Shown: piece by piece, positions 41,135-53,655 of the stretch | Numbering within the stretch: position 1 is the stretch's first letter | How the letters are laid out: the number at the start of each line of letters is the position of its first letter | Source: Pigmentiphaga kullae | GTDB taxonomy: Bacteria > Pseudomonadota > Gammaproteobacteria > Burkholderiales > Burkholderiaceae_B | Direction of reading: 5' to 3' | Assembly (NCBI RefSeq): GCF_004216695.1 | Contig: NZ_SGXC01000001.1 | Location: 868,001-932,000 of the forward strand | DNA: 64,000 bases | The notes under the pieces: generated by a model | What the model was told of the DNA's origin: nothing | The model's input: only the letters and a program-made list of their open reading frames with translations | Databases searched by the model: none | Position numbers and translations under genes: made by a program

Positions 41135-42103
41135 ATGAAAATCCTGAAAATCTCTGCCCATGCCCTGTCTGTCTTCCTCTTCTGTACAGGCGCCCATGCG
41201 CAGGGCGAAGACTATCCGAACCATCCGATCCGCTTCATCGTGCCCTATGCGCCCGGCGCCGGATCCGACACCTTCGCCAGATTGATCGCCGACAAATTGG
41301 GCAAGCGCCTGGGCCAGACCGTCTTCGTCGACAACCGCCCCGGCAGCTCGGGCAACATCGGCGCCGACGCCGTCTTTCGCGCGGCTCCCGATGGCTATAC
41401 GCTGCTCTTCACCGCGCCCGGACCGCTGGTGACCAGCCAAGCCCTGTATTCGAAGCTCACGTTCGTGCCGGACGAATTCGTTCCGATATCGGTCATCGCC
41501 ACGAGCCCGAGCACGCTGGTGGCCAATCCGAAATCCGGCATCAAGAACCTGCAGGACTTGTTGAAGGCCGCCCGGGCAAGGCCGGACAAGCTCAACTATT
41601 CGTCCGGCGGCACCGGCTCCACCCCGCACCTGGCTGCGGAAATGTTCAAGCAGCTGGCCAAGGTCAAGATCTTCCAGATCCCTTATTCCGGCAGCGGCCC
41701 GGCGCTCGCGGCGGTGGTCTCGGGCGAAACCGACATTGCCTTCGTGGATCTCGGTTCGGTGCTGCCCTTTGTGCGCAAAGGCCAGCTGATCGCGCTCGGA
41801 GTTGGCAGCGAGTCGCGTAAAGCCGGGCTGCCGGACGTGCCCGCGATCGGCGAAGTCGTTCCGGGATTCGTGTCGATGACCTGGTTCGGCATGGCCGCCC
41901 CACCCAAGACGCCCGAGCATATCGTCAACAAGCTGTCTGCGATGGTCAACGAGATACTCAAGGAACCCGACACGATGACGCGGCTGTCCCAGATGAATGC
42001 GGACCCGATCGGCGGAACGCCGGCCGACATGGCGAAGTTCATCAGGCAGGAGCGCGAGCGCTGGAGCACCGTCATCCGGAATACCGGCACCAAGCTCGAC
42101 TGA
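41135..42103 (+). CDS. Bug-family periplasmic solute receptor (TctC-like)
   Basis: A 322-residue receptor with signal peptide MKILKISAHALSVFLFCTGAHAQ and loops IRFIVPYAPGAGSDTFARLI and VDNRPGSSGNIGADAVFRA followed by PDGYTLLF. The second loop has GSSG in place of GAGG. It shares the IclR operator region and is divergent from that regulator, so its ligand is likely the substrate of the oxygenase at 38151-40072. The hydrolase gene follows after 23 bp. Confidence 0.93.
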   Translation: MKILKISAHALSVFLFCTGAHAQGEDYPNHPIRFIVPYAPGAGSDTFARLIADKLGKRLGQTVFVDNRPGSSGNIGADAVFRAAPDGYTLLFTAPGPLVTSQALYSKLTFVPDEFVPISVIATSPSTLVANPKSGIKNLQDLLKAARARPDKLNYSSGGTGSTPHLAAEMFKQLAKVKIFQIPYSGSGPALAAVVSGETDIAFVDLGSVLPFVRKGQLIALGVGSESRKAGLPDVPAIGEVVPGFVSMTWFGMAAPPKTPEHIVNKLSAMVNEILKEPDTMTRLSQMNADPIGGTPADMAKFIRQERERWSTVIRNTGTKLD

Positions 42104-42126
42104 ACCCAGCCACGCGCAGGCCTCGC

Positions 42127-42909
42127 ATGCCATACAGCACCCGCAACGGCGTCAGTATCCACTACGAAGTCTCCGGCGAGGGCATGCCCATGGTCCTCAT
42201 CCACGCCAATCCTTTCGATCATCGGCTCTGGCTTTATCAGGCGGCGCACTTTTCCACCTGGTTCAAGGTGGTCTCGGTCGATATCCGGGGCTATGGACGA
42301 TCGGACAAACCGTCGGGCGAGTTCTCCATGCTCGACATGGCCGAAGACGTGCTGGGCGTGTGCGAAGACCTGGGGATCGATGAAGCCGTGTTGATGGGCG
42401 CGAGCGTCGGATCTGGAATCGCCCTGCTGCTCGGCCTCGAGCGGCCCGAGTTGTTCCGGGCCATCGTACTGGTTGGCGGCGGCAGCGGCGGCATGAACTT
42501 CGACCGCCGCATCGACGGCTACGGCAACCTGGGCGTGGCCCGCTATCAGCACGAGCACCTGCACGAACTGGTCGCTCCGCAGTTCGCCAGCTCCAGGCTC
42601 GGCGCCTATCTGCTGGACAGGTTTGCCGAAGTGGGCCCGTCCCTGTCCGGGGCAGCCATCGCCCGGATCTTCCAGGCGCGGGCGGCCTTGGACATGACGC
42701 CCCGCCTGCCATCGCTGGCCGTTCCCACCTTGGTGATCAATGGCGAATTCGATATTTCGCTCGACGACGGACGCAAGACCGCCAGCCTGATTCCGAATGC
42801 AGTCCATCGCATTCTGCCCGGCACCGGCCATGCCTGCTGCATCGAGGACCCTGCCGGCTTCGACGAAATCGTCGCCTCTTATCTTCGAGCCAGACAGCTG
42901 CTGGCATAG
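42127..42909 (+). CDS. Alpha/beta hydrolase
   Basis: A 260-residue hydrolase with HANPFDHRLWLYQ after the oxyanion strand, nucleophile Ser93 in MGASVGSGIA, Asp in INGEFDISLDDG and His in GTGHACCIE. The size resembles 3-oxoadipate enol-lactonase and similar small hydrolases, but the substrate is unknown. It is co-directional with the Bug gene and probably in its transcript. It could act on a ring-cleavage product or on an ester or lactone related to the oxygenase substrate. Confidence 0.9.
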   Translation: MPYSTRNGVSIHYEVSGEGMPMVLIHANPFDHRLWLYQAAHFSTWFKVVSVDIRGYGRSDKPSGEFSMLDMAEDVLGVCEDLGIDEAVLMGASVGSGIALLLGLERPELFRAIVLVGGGSGGMNFDRRIDGYGNLGVARYQHEHLHELVAPQFASSRLGAYLLDRFAEVGPSLSGAAIARIFQARAALDMTPRLPSLAVPTLVINGEFDISLDDGRKTASLIPNAVHRILPGTGHACCIEDPAGFDEIVASYLRARQLLA

Positions 42910-43062
42910 CGCCGCCGCGCCGCCAGGCGCAACGCCGCATTGAGCCCACAGAAAACACCGCGCCCCGGCCCCACCTGCACGCTCATCGCGTTGTAGTGGG
43001 AACCGGGGCGGGCGAATGATGATCCATCACCGACTGCCGCGCGCGCAGGCGCGCCAAGGCGT

Positions 43063-43491
43063 TTAACTCCTGCCGCCTCGCAGCTTGCGGATGGCGGCCA
43101 GCTGCGCCGCCAGCATCGCCAGCTCGGCCTCGACCACGGCCACTTCGGCCTTGTCCTTGGCATTGCGCAGCGCTTCTTCCGCCGCCTTGCGCGCCTGCTC
43201 GGCCTTGGCCTCGTCCAGGTCGTGGCTGCGGATGGCCGTGTCGGCCAGCACCGTCACGGTACCCGGCTGGATCTCGAGCAGACCGCCGGCCACGAAGATA
43301 TGCTCTTCCTCGCCATTGTCCGCGCGCGAGATCTTCACCGTACCCGGACGGATACGCGAAATCAGCGGCGTATGGCCAGGCAATATGCCCAGCTCGCCCG
43401 ACTCGCCAGGCAGCGCAACGAACTTCGCCTCACCAGCGAAGATCGACGCCTCAGCACTGACGACATCCACATGAATAGTTGCCATACTCAA
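43063..43491 (-). CDS. atpC: ATP synthase F1, epsilon subunit
   Basis: A 142-residue central-stalk subunit. The N-terminal beta sandwich is clear ([45 protein letters not shown]), followed by a C-terminal helical hairpin ([22 protein letters not shown]). It couples rotation to catalysis and can inhibit ATP hydrolysis. It is the last gene of the operon and is separated from atpD by a 137-bp gap containing a GC-rich repeat (43551-43627). Confidence 0.98.
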   Translation of the reverse strand: MSMATIHVDVVSAEASIFAGEAKFVALPGESGELGILPGHTPLISRIRPGTVKISRADNGEEEHIFVAGGLLEIQPGTVTVLADTAIRSHDLDEAKAEQARKAAEEALRNAKDKAEVAVVEAELAMLAAQLAAIRKLRGGRS

Positions 43492-43550
43492 TTCTCCTGG
43501 ACTGCGCTTCGCGCAGCCCCAGCGCCCCTACCCAAGAAACCCCGACCAGA

Positions 43551-43627
43551 CCCAGGGTGCCGCGGATCCGGCTCCGCCGGTCCGCCAGCACCGCCCCCTG
43601 GGGGGCGCCCGTCAGGGCGTAGGGGGG
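43551..43627 (+). repeat. GC-rich intergenic repeat, copy A (atpD-atpC gap)
   Basis: The element opens CCCAGGGTGCCGCGGATCC, has an inner GGCTCCGCCGGTCCGCC segment and closes GCCCCCTGGGGGGCGCCCGT followed by CAGGGCGTAGGGGGG. Copies B (49212-49291) and D (51056-51130) read the same way and copy C (50931-51007) is inverted. Internal palindromes (GGCTCCGCCGG, GCCCCCTGGGGGGC) would fold in RNA. Confidence 0.85.
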
Positions 43628-43628
43628 G

Positions 43629-45071
<1,443 letters not shown>

Positions 45072-45089
45072 TTAAGGCGTCGCGCCGGC

Positions 45090-45968
45090 TTATACAGCCG
45101 CCGCACCGCCCACGATTTCCGAAATTTCCTTGGTGATGGCTGCCTGGCGGGTCTTGTTGTAGACCAGCTGCAGATCGCCGATCACCTTCTTGGCGTTGTC
45201 CGATGCAGCCTTCATGGCCACCATCCGGGCGGACTGCTCGGACGCCATGTTTTCGGCAACGGCTTGGTACACCAGCGCTTCGACGTAGCGCAGCAGGAGT
45301 TCATCGACGACCGACTTGGCATCGGGTTCGTAGATGTAGTCCCACGAGTAGGCCTTCTTCTCTTCCTCGGTCTGCGCGAAACGTTCGGCCGACAGCGGCA
45401 GCAGCTGCTCGATCACGGGCTCCTGCTTCATCGTGTTGATGAAGCGGTTGTACGCGAGGTACACCACGTCGACCTTGCCTTCGGCATACGCGTCCAGCTG
45501 CACCTTGATCGCGCCGATCAGGCGTTCCAGGTTGGGCGCGTCGCCCAACTGCACCGCCTGGGACACGACGTTGGCGTCGAGACGGGTCAGGAAGCCCAGG
45601 CCCTTGTTGCCGATGGCCGTGGTCTGGACCTTGATGCCCTTCGCTTCCGAGTCCTTCAGGCGATTGAGCACCGCGCGCAGGATGTTGGTGTTCAACGCGC
45701 CGCACAGGCCCTTGTCGGTCGTGACCACGATCAGGCCGGCGGCCTTGATGTCGTCGCGCTTGGCCAGGTAGGCGTGTTCGTAGTCGGGATTGGCTTGCGC
45801 CATGTGCGCGGCAATGTTGCGCACCTTGTCGGCATACGGGCGGGCCGTGCGCATCCGGTCCTGCGCCTTGCGCATCTTGGATGCGGCGACCATTTCCATC
45901 GCCTTGGTGATCTTGCGCGTGTTTTGCACGCTCTTGATCTTGGTTCGGATTTCCTTGATTCCGGGCAT
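45090..45968 (-). CDS. atpG: ATP synthase F1, gamma subunit
   Basis: A 292-residue rotor shaft subunit. The N-terminal [34 protein letters not shown] and the C-terminal [34 protein letters not shown] helices are the conserved coiled coil that turns inside alpha3beta3. It lies between atpA and atpD as in other operons. Confidence 0.99.
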   Translation of the reverse strand: MPGIKEIRTKIKSVQNTRKITKAMEMVAASKMRKAQDRMRTARPYADKVRNIAAHMAQANPDYEHAYLAKRDDIKAAGLIVVTTDKGLCGALNTNILRAVLNRLKDSEAKGIKVQTTAIGNKGLGFLTRLDANVVSQAVQLGDAPNLERLIGAIKVQLDAYAEGKVDVVYLAYNRFINTMKQEPVIEQLLPLSAERFAQTEEEKKAYSWDYIYEPDAKSVVDELLLRYVEALVYQAVAENMASEQSARMVAMKAASDNAKKVIGDLQLVYNKTRQAAITKEISEIVGGAAAV

Positions 45969-46030
45969 CTATCTTCCCCTGTCAGTGTTCACAGAGAGGC
46001 GCCGAGCTGGGGCGCCCCGTGTACCCTGCT

Positions 46031-47572
<1,542 letters not shown>

Positions 47573-47625
47573 GGTTGACTCCTGGAATCCTTTCTCTCGG
47601 TGCCGATGTGTGCGCAGCGACCGAA

Positions 47626-48165
47626 CTATGCGACGAGCGCGTCGCGCATGCGATCAAGCTGCGCACGCACGGAGGTATCGAGCACCTGATCCCCGACGGC
47701 CACTCGCACGCCGCCGATCAGCGAAGCGTCGACCCGGACGGTGGGCTTGATCTTCACGCCGAATTTCTTTTCCAGCCCGGCGACCAGGTCGGCAACCTGG
47801 GCATCGGTCAACGCGAAGGCGCTGGCGATCTCGGCATCGGCGGTGCCCTCGTGGCGGTTCTTGAGCCACAGGAACTGCGATGCGATCTCGGGCAGCAGCA
47901 GCAGACGGTCGTTCTCGACCAACAGCGTCACGAAATTGCGCGCGGCGGGCGTAAGCTGCGTCTTCAGCGTGGCCGTGAACAATTCGACTCGCTGTGCGTC
48001 GTCGAGCTTGGGATCGGCGATGGCGCTGCGCACCTCGGGGTGCGCGGCTGCCTGGGCCATTTCGGCGACAAGCTCGGCCCAGGCGGCAAGGCCTGCGCTA
48101 TCTGCACGGGCGACGCCGAACAGCGCTTCAGCGTATGGCCGGGCGATGGTGGACAGTTCAGCCAT
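47626..48165 (-). CDS. atpH: ATP synthase F1, delta subunit
   Basis: A 179-residue peripheral-stalk subunit that fixes F1 to the b dimer. The N-terminal helical domain ([34 protein letters not shown]) and the C-terminal [32 protein letters not shown] motif are typical. It lies 90 bp after atpF. Confidence 0.98.
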   Translation of the reverse strand: MAELSTIARPYAEALFGVARADSAGLAAWAELVAEMAQAAAHPEVRSAIADPKLDDAQRVELFTATLKTQLTPAARNFVTLLVENDRLLLLPEIASQFLWLKNRHEGTADAEIASAFALTDAQVADLVAGLEKKFGVKIKPTVRVDASLIGGVRVAVGDQVLDTSVRAQLDRMRDALVA

Positions 48166-48255
48166 GGTGGCTCTCGATGCCTGATACGGTTAGCGAGGTG
48201 ATTCGCAAACGCGTGAGCGGCACGCGTTGCTCGTGCCACCCGCGCGGGTTCTTCA

Positions 48256-48726
48256 TTACAACTGCGCCTTGAGCTGGCCGAGCAGTTCGGCATGCACCTG
48301 GGCGTTGACTTCGCGCTTGAGGATTTCCTCGGCGCCCTTCACGGCCAGTTGCGCCACGGCGTCGCGCAGGCCTTCACGGGCGCGCTGGGCTTCCTGCTGC
48401 GCTTCCTGCCGGGCTTGCTCGAGAATGCGGGCGCGTTCGGCCTCGGCGTCCTTGCGGGCCTGCTCGATCAAGGCAGCGGCCTGCTTCTCGGCCTGCGCCA
48501 GGCGGGCCTGGTTGTCAGACTTGGCGGCGGCTTCGATCTGGCCGATGCGGGCCTCGGCCTGCACCAGTTCCGCCTTGCCTTTCTCGGCCGAGGCAAGGCC
48601 TTCGGCGATCTTCAGACGGCGCTCTTCGATGGACTTCATCAGAGGCGGCCACACGAACTTCATCGTGAACCACGCCAGAATGAAGAACACGAGCATCTGG
48701 AAGACGAGTGTCGCGTTCAGATTCAC
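48256..48726 (-). CDS. atpF: ATP synthase Fo, b subunit
   Basis: A 156-residue stator subunit with one N-terminal membrane helix ([23 protein letters not shown]) and a long alanine- and glutamine-rich coiled coil (residues 35-140). The [10 protein letters not shown] start is the normal one. It forms the peripheral stalk with delta. Confidence 0.99.
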   Translation of the reverse strand: MNLNATLVFQMLVFFILAWFTMKFVWPPLMKSIEERRLKIAEGLASAEKGKAELVQAEARIGQIEAAAKSDNQARLAQAEKQAAALIEQARKDAEAERARILEQARQEAQQEAQRAREGLRDAVAQLAVKGAEEILKREVNAQVHAELLGQLKAQL

Positions 48727-48808
48727 GGTGTTTCCTTATTCGGAAAAGAACATCATCCGTGACGAGGGCTGGGGCCGCGTCACGGAGCGGTCATGTCGAA
48801 TAGAGGTC

Positions 48809-49081
<273 letters not shown>

Positions 49082-49211
49082 CTAGTTATGTTGAAAAATC
49101 GAAACCACGGATACTGCTAACTTGCTACAAGATCGCGGCGAAACCCGCCCCGACCCGCATTTCCAAACAACTCACCGGCGAGCAACTGCTATCCGCCAGC
49201 CTCCAACTTCA

Positions 49212-49291
49212 CCCAGGGTGCCGCGGCTCCGGCTCCGCCGGTCCGCCAGCACCGCCCCCTGGGGGGGGCGCCCGCAGGGCGTACGGGGGAG
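49212..49291 (+). repeat. GC-rich intergenic repeat, copy B (atpB-atpE gap)
   Basis: Opens CCCAGGGTGCCGCGG and closes CCCTGGGGGGGGCGCCCG then CAGGGCGTACGGGGG, nearly identical to copy A. It fills part of the 247-bp gap between atpB and atpE, where no gene is seen. Confidence 0.85.
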
Positions 49292-49298
49292 CCCCCGA

Positions 49299-50165
49299 TC
49301 AGTGGCCTTCGTGGGCCTGGCCGATGTACACCAGGGTCAGCATCATGAAGATGAAGGCCTGGAGCACGACGATCAGGATGTGGAAGATGGCCCAGACCGA
49401 TCCGGCCAGGATGTGGCCGACACCCAGCGCCACGCTGCTGGCGTTCAGGCCGGCCCACGCGCCGCCCAGCATGGCGATCAGCATGAAGATCAGTTCGCCG
49501 GCGAACATGTTGCCGAACAACCGCATGCCCAGCGAAACCATCTTGGCGGCGTATTCGATGATGTTCAGCAGGAAGTTGAAGGGCGCCAGCAGCAGCGCGC
49601 CGATGCCATGGGCATGGAAGGGCGCGGTGAACAGTTCCTTGACGAAACCGCCGGGCGACTTGATCTTGATGCCGTAGTAGAACATCAGCAGCAGCACGCC
49701 CATGGACATGCCGATAGGCGCGTTCAGGTCGGCCGTGGGCACGATGCGGTGATAGTGGATGACGTCGTCCAGCCCGACCAGGCTGAACAGGTAGTGAGGC
49801 AGGTCGACCGGCAGCAGGTCGAGCGCGTTCATGAAGACGATCCACATGAACACGGTCAGCGCCAGCGGCGCGACGAACAGGCGGGACTTGGCGTTGTGGA
49901 CGATGCCCTTGGCTTCCTCGTCCACCCACTCGACCAGGATCTCGACGAAGGCCTGCATCTTGCCCGGAACGCCGGCGGTGGCGCGGCGGGCGCCCAGCCA
50001 CATCAGGAACACGACCAGCAGGCCCATGGAGATGGACCAGAAAAGCGTGTCGTAGTTGACGACCGAGAAGTCGGCGATGAGGGACTGCTTGTGTCCGGTG
50101 TTGTTCAGGTGTCCCAGGTGATGGACGATGTACTCGGACGCGGTCGGCGCTGTGGTGGAAGCCAT
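49299..50165 (-). CDS. atpB: ATP synthase Fo, a subunit
   Basis: A 288-residue membrane protein with five to six helices that forms the proton half-channels. The essential arginine is Arg215 in [17 protein letters not shown], and the late glutamine/histidine positions of the last helices are present ([18 protein letters not shown]). The ATG at 50165 is the standard start; in-frame sequence upstream is not conserved. Confidence 0.98.
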   Translation of the reverse strand: MASTTAPTASEYIVHHLGHLNNTGHKQSLIADFSVVNYDTLFWSISMGLLVVFLMWLGARRATAGVPGKMQAFVEILVEWVDEEAKGIVHNAKSRLFVAPLALTVFMWIVFMNALDLLPVDLPHYLFSLVGLDDVIHYHRIVPTADLNAPIGMSMGVLLLMFYYGIKIKSPGGFVKELFTAPFHAHGIGALLLAPFNFLLNIIEYAAKMVSLGMRLFGNMFAGELIFMLIAMLGGAWAGLNASSVALGVGHILAGSVWAIFHILIVVLQAFIFMMLTLVYIGQAHEGH

Positions 50166-50243
50166 ATCGGGGGTTTCTATCCTACGACCTGATTTTGAAA
50201 TTCTCGCGATGTCGGCCGGGGTTGCCCGCACGCGCCGCCATCT

Positions 50244-50843
50244 TCAATCCATTTTCTTGCCGAAAGCCAGTACCAGCCACTGGCTTTTGAGCGCACACAC
50301 CAAGCCCGCCAGGAAGGCGGGCCACACGAGCCATTCACGACCGAACTTCGCCGCTGCGACGATGAACACGACAGCGACGGCGATCTTGAAGAACTCGCCG
50401 AAGAAAAACGTTGCGGGGTTTGCTCCCCCCGGCTTCTGCACACTCAGAATCAGCCTGAATGCGAACAAGGCGTTGGGAATGACGTATGCCGCGGCACCGG
50501 CCAGCGCCGAGAGCCCTGCGGCGCTCCCGGACACCGCATAGGCCAGCACGGCAACCACGATGCTGACAGCAATCTGAACAATTATCGCATGCAGCAAGTC
50601 CCGCACGGCCTGCCGACGCAACACTGTCCGTTCCGCTTCGGTAAGCCGAAGCGGTTCTACCTGTTCATTGGAACGCAGACGCTCGGCGTCGCGGGCCTCC
50701 CAACCCCATGGATCAGGTTCGCCGGTCTCCCTGTGGTCGCGCGCGCTAGATGTTTCCTGCTGCGCAGTCCCCGTGGCTCCGTTTCTATTGGCCGCTTTTC
50801 CGTATGCATCTGAAGGGCGCGGATCGTCTTCGATCGTCTTCAT
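50244..50843 (-). CDS. atpI: ATP synthase accessory protein AtpI, long form
   Basis: A 199-residue membrane protein at the head of the operon. The last 120 residues give four helices as in AtpI proteins (RDLLHAIIVQIAVSIVVAVLAYAVSGSAAGLSALAGAAAYVIPNALF), which help assemble the c ring. The first 75 residues are hydrophilic, charged and not part of the usual family length (about 125). The ATG at 50843 has the sigma70-like promoter 48 bp upstream; a later start is possible and would give a normal-sized protein. Confidence 0.88.
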   Translation of the reverse strand: MKTIEDDPRPSDAYGKAANRNGATGTAQQETSSARDHRETGEPDPWGWEARDAERLRSNEQVEPLRLTEAERTVLRRQAVRDLLHAIIVQIAVSIVVAVLAYAVSGSAAGLSALAGAAAYVIPNALFAFRLILSVQKPGGANPATFFFGEFFKIAVAVVFIVAAAKFGREWLVWPAFLAGLVCALKSQWLVLAFGKKMD

Positions 50844-50890
50844 CGGACGACTTGCACCTTTTCAAGACCTGCTTTCCGACAAACCATACG

Positions 50891-50919
50891 AGTATAGCGG
50901 GTTTACCCCAGCCGATCAA
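50891..50919 (-). promoter_or_regulatory. Sigma70-like promoter of the atp operon
   Basis: On the minus strand TTGATC (50914-50919) is followed after exactly 17 bp by TATACT (50891-50896), an almost consensus promoter. The start site would lie near 50884, giving a leader of about 40 bases before atpI. It sits just inside repeat copy C. Confidence 0.75.
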
Positions 50920-50930
50920 ATGTAGGTGAT

Positions 50931-51007
50931 CCCCCCTACGCGCTGACGCGCGCCCCCCAGGGGGCGATGCGGGTGGACCGGCGGAGCCGGATCCACCGCA
51001 TCCTGGG
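50931..51007 (-). repeat. GC-rich intergenic repeat, copy C (inverted)
   Basis: The reverse complement of copies A, B and D: it opens CCCCCCTACG, contains GCGCCCCCCAGGGGGCG and the inverted GGACCGGCGGAGCCGGATCC, and ends TCCTGGG. It lies upstream of the atp promoter, back to back with copy D. Confidence 0.8.
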
Positions 51008-51055
51008 TCTGCGTAGGGTTATCTCGGTGCGGAGCACCGCATGCTTGCTTTGATC

Positions 51056-51130
51056 CTGGGCACCGCGGATCCGGCTTTGCCGGTCCGCCAGTGCCGCCCC
51101 CTGGGGGGCGCCCGTGAGGGCGTAGGGGGG
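51056..51130 (+). repeat. GC-rich intergenic repeat, copy D
   Basis: Opens CTGGGCACCGCGGATCCGG and closes GCCCCCTGGGGGGCGCCCGT then GAGGGCGTAGGGGGG, ending four bases before the aldolase stop codon. Between copies C and D are 48 bp with an inverted GCGGTGCGGAGCACCGC-like stem near 51028-51040. Confidence 0.85.
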
Positions 51131-51134
51131 TGGT

Positions 51135-51896
51135 TCAAGACCTATAGGAATTGTCGCGGCGGTCCAACAGGCGCAGCAGGGCCGGCCATTCGAGCAGGCC
51201 GAAGGGGCGGCGGGTGGTGGGTTTGTAGAGGTGGTTGGTCAGCTCGACCACGGGCGGGGCGGGCAGGTGCAAGGGCGTGTTGCAGGCCATGGCCATCGCC
51301 TGGGCCTGGCAGGCGCGTTCCAGCCAGTACATGGCGGTGAAGGCTTCGGCGATGGACGGCCCGACCGTCAGGAGGCCGTGGTTGCGCAGGATCATCGCCT
51401 GGCTGTCGCCCAGGTCGGCGACCAGCCGCTGCTGTTCGCCCAGGTCCACCACCACGCCTTCATACTCGTGCATGGCGACCTTGCCGAAGAACATCGCCGT
51501 CTGGGACAGCGGCAGGAGGCCGCACTCGAGCGCCGAAATGGCCATGCCCGCGGGAGTATGGGTATGGATCACGCAATCGACCTGCGGCCGCGCCCGGTGC
51601 ACGGCCGAATGGATCACGAAGCCGGCGTGGTTCACGCCATAGTCCTGGCCGCCGTCGTCCACCACATTGCCGTCCAGGTCGATCTTGATCAGGCTGGACG
51701 CCGTGATCTCCTCGTAGGCCATGCCATAGGGATTGATCAGGAAATGCCCGTGCGCGCCCGGCACGCGCGCCGAGATGTGGTTGTAGATCAGGTCGTCCAT
51801 CCTGAAGTGCGCCACCAGCCGGTAGCACGCCGCCAGGTCCACCCGCGCCGCCCATTCCGCCTCGCTCATGCCGGCACGTCCCGCCGCCTTCGCCAT
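51135..51896 (-). CDS. Class II aldolase/adducin family protein
   Basis: A 253-residue zinc-dependent lyase or related enzyme. Metal ligands are expected at His111 and His113 (VIHTHTPAG) and at the later His in LRNHGLLTVG; LINPYGMAYEEITASSLIKIDLDG is the standard N-terminal core. Family members cleave phosphorylated or free hydroxy-keto acids. It lies 54 bp after the Bug gene on the same strand and closes the LysR-cupin-Bug-aldolase unit. The substrate is not known. Confidence 0.9.
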   Translation of the reverse strand: MAKAAGRAGMSEAEWAARVDLAACYRLVAHFRMDDLIYNHISARVPGAHGHFLINPYGMAYEEITASSLIKIDLDGNVVDDGGQDYGVNHAGFVIHSAVHRARPQVDCVIHTHTPAGMAISALECGLLPLSQTAMFFGKVAMHEYEGVVVDLGEQQRLVADLGDSQAMILRNHGLLTVGPSIAEAFTAMYWLERACQAQAMAMACNTPLHLPAPPVVELTNHLYKPTTRRPFGLLEWPALLRLLDRRDNSYRS

Positions 51897-51950
51897 ATCC
51901 GCTCCATCCTGGTAAAAAACCGCCTGCGGGCGCAGGCGGGTGGATCAATG

Positions 51951-52925
51951 TCAATCAATGCCGGCGCGGCGGATGACGCCGCCCCACTTGTCGATGTCGG
52001 CGGCGATGATGCGCGTCATCTCTGCCGGCGACGTGGGCCAGGCCTGGATGCCCAGCGTATCGAACCGGCCCGCGGTCTCGGGCAGCGCCAGCACCGCCGC
52101 GATCTCCTTGTTCAGCCGCTCTATCACCGCCGGCGGCGTGCCCGCCGGCGCCTCCACGCCCTGCCAGCCGTCGGCCTCGAAGCCGGGCACCACCTCGGCA
52201 ATGGCCGGCGTGTCGGGCAGCGCCGCCAGTCGCTTCTTGCCGGTCGTGCCCAGCGGAATCACGGTCCCGGCCCTGACCTGCTCGATCGCGGTGGTGGTGG
52301 GTTGGAAAATCAGCGGCACCTGCCCGCCGATCACGTCGACCAGCGCGCCGCTCTTGTAAGGCACGTGCGTCAGCCGAACGCCCGCCAGCGAGGTCATCAG
52401 TTCCATGATGACGTGGCCGGCGCCGCCCACACCCATCGAGGCGTAGTCGATGGACGCGGGCTTGGCGCGCGCCGTTGCGATCAGGTCGGCCAGCGTGCGC
52501 TGCGGGAAGTCCTTGTTGGCGATGAGCACGTAGGGCACGGCCGCGACGATGCTGACCGGCGCGAAGTCCTTGACCGGGTCGTAGGGCAGCTTCTTGTAGA
52601 TGAACTGGTTCATGGTCACGATGGAATTGACCATGAAGAAAATGGTGTGGCCGTCGGGTGCGGCCTTGGCCACAGCCTCGGCGCCCAGCATGCCGCCCGC
52701 GCCCGCTCGGTTGTCCACCACGAAGGGCTGGCCCATGCGCTCGGCCAGCTTGCCCGACAGGTAGCGCGCCACGATGTCGGGCGAACTGCCGGCCGGGAAC
52801 GGCACGATGACGCGCACCGGCTTGGACGGATAGCTTTCCGCCGCGCCGGCGGCCATCGAGGCACAGGCCAGCAGGACGGCGGCGGGCCAGGTCGCGGCCG
52901 CAACGAACAGCGCTTTCTTTTTCAT
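51951..52925 (-). CDS. Bug-family periplasmic solute receptor (TctC-like)
   Basis: A 324-residue receptor with a signal peptide (AVLLACASMAAGAAESY) and loops VRVIVPFPAGSSPDIVARYL and VDNRAGAGGMLGAEAVAKA followed by PDGHTIFFM. SSPD in the first loop replaces the usual GGxD. It starts 44 bp after the cupin gene. The unit suggests uptake and breakdown of a hydroxylated or keto acid. Confidence 0.93.
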   Translation of the reverse strand: MKKKALFVAAATWPAAVLLACASMAAGAAESYPSKPVRVIVPFPAGSSPDIVARYLSGKLAERMGQPFVVDNRAGAGGMLGAEAVAKAAPDGHTIFFMVNSIVTMNQFIYKKLPYDPVKDFAPVSIVAAVPYVLIANKDFPQRTLADLIATARAKPASIDYASMGVGGAGHVIMELMTSLAGVRLTHVPYKSGALVDVIGGQVPLIFQPTTTAIEQVRAGTVIPLGTTGKKRLAALPDTPAIAEVVPGFEADGWQGVEAPAGTPPAVIERLNKEIAAVLALPETAGRFDTLGIQAWPTSPAEMTRIIAADIDKWGGVIRRAGID

Positions 52926-52969
52926 GATCGTCTCCCCTCTCCCGCCTCGCGGCGGACATGGCGGCGATG

Positions 52970-53533
52970 TCAGAGCACGGAGCCTTCCACGTCCTCGGGC
53001 ATCTTGAAATTGGGCAGCCGCTTCAGGTTGCCTTTCTCGTCCACCGCCAGGCCCGACTCGGTCGCGGCCCGGCTCAGCACCTCGTCGTGCCAGGTGACCG
53101 ACCCGCCGCCGGTGTGCCCGCCCACCAGCGCGAGCATGGTCAGTTCGTGTTCGCCGTGGTTGCGAAAGCCACGCATCACGCCGGTCGGCACGGAAATCAC
53201 ATCCAGCGGCTGCAGCACCAGCTCTTCCTTGTCGTCGCCGATCAGCACGTGCACGGGACCGGAGATGGGGATGAAGACCTCGGCCGTCTTGTGCGCATGC
53301 AGGCCGGCGCCGCCGCCGGGCGGCACGACGATGTAGGAAATGGTGAAGCCGTGGTCCTCGGTGATGGGCGGCTGCATGTCGGCATTCTCGACCACGCCGC
53401 GGCCGATCACCTTGAGGTTTTTCTTGCGCCCTTCGGGCAGCAGCGAATCGACGAACGCCAGGCTGAACGGCTTGAGTTCGGAGAAGCGCGCGACCCGCGT
53501 GCGGGCGATGGTTTCTAGCAATGGACTGGCCAT
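52970..53533 (-). CDS. Cupin domain protein
   Basis: A 187-residue single-cupin protein. Metal ligands of motif 1 are His79, His81 and Glu85 (GAGLHAHKTAEVFIPISG) and of motif 2 a His in GFRNHGEHELTML. Such proteins may be dioxygenases, isomerases or decarboxylases with Fe or Mn. The N-terminal 30 residues and C-terminal tail are not standard. It lies directly downstream of a LysR gene and a strong hairpin (53624-53648). Confidence 0.88.
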   Translation of the reverse strand: MASPLLETIARTRVARFSELKPFSLAFVDSLLPEGRKKNLKVIGRGVVENADMQPPITEDHGFTISYIVVPPGGGAGLHAHKTAEVFIPISGPVHVLIGDDKEELVLQPLDVISVPTGVMRGFRNHGEHELTMLALVGGHTGGGSVTWHDEVLSRAATESGLAVDEKGNLKRLPNFKMPEDVEGSVL

Positions 53534-53599
53534 GGATGCTCCTTCACGGTCGTGGCCGGGAAGGCCGCGATGCGCACATCATGGCCGCGTGCGCGGCGG

Positions 53600-53612
53600 C
53601 GATAAATTATCG
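53600..53612. promoter_or_regulatory. Putative operator upstream of cupin gene
   Basis: CGATAA-A-TTATCG, a perfect 13-bp palindrome in an otherwise GC-rich region, 66 bp before the cupin start. It has the T-N11-A-like layout of LysR sites and may be the target of the adjacent LysR protein. Confidence 0.4.
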
Positions 53613-53623
53613 ATTTGCTATGC

Positions 53624-53648
53624 CCGCCATGCCGGCACGGCATGGCGG
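53624..53648 (-). terminator. Strong hairpin after LysR gene
   Basis: CCGCCATGCCG (53624-53634) and CGGCATGGCGG (53638-53648) are perfect 11-bp arms around GCA. It lies seven bases past the LysR stop codon and could end that transcript before the cupin operon starts. No long T-run follows. Confidence 0.5.
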
Positions 53649-53655
53649 TTCCGGC

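Noticed and set aside
42910-43062. A classical intrinsic terminator after atpC
   Set aside because: GC-rich inverted segments occur, but no stem followed by a T-run could be fixed on the minus strand.
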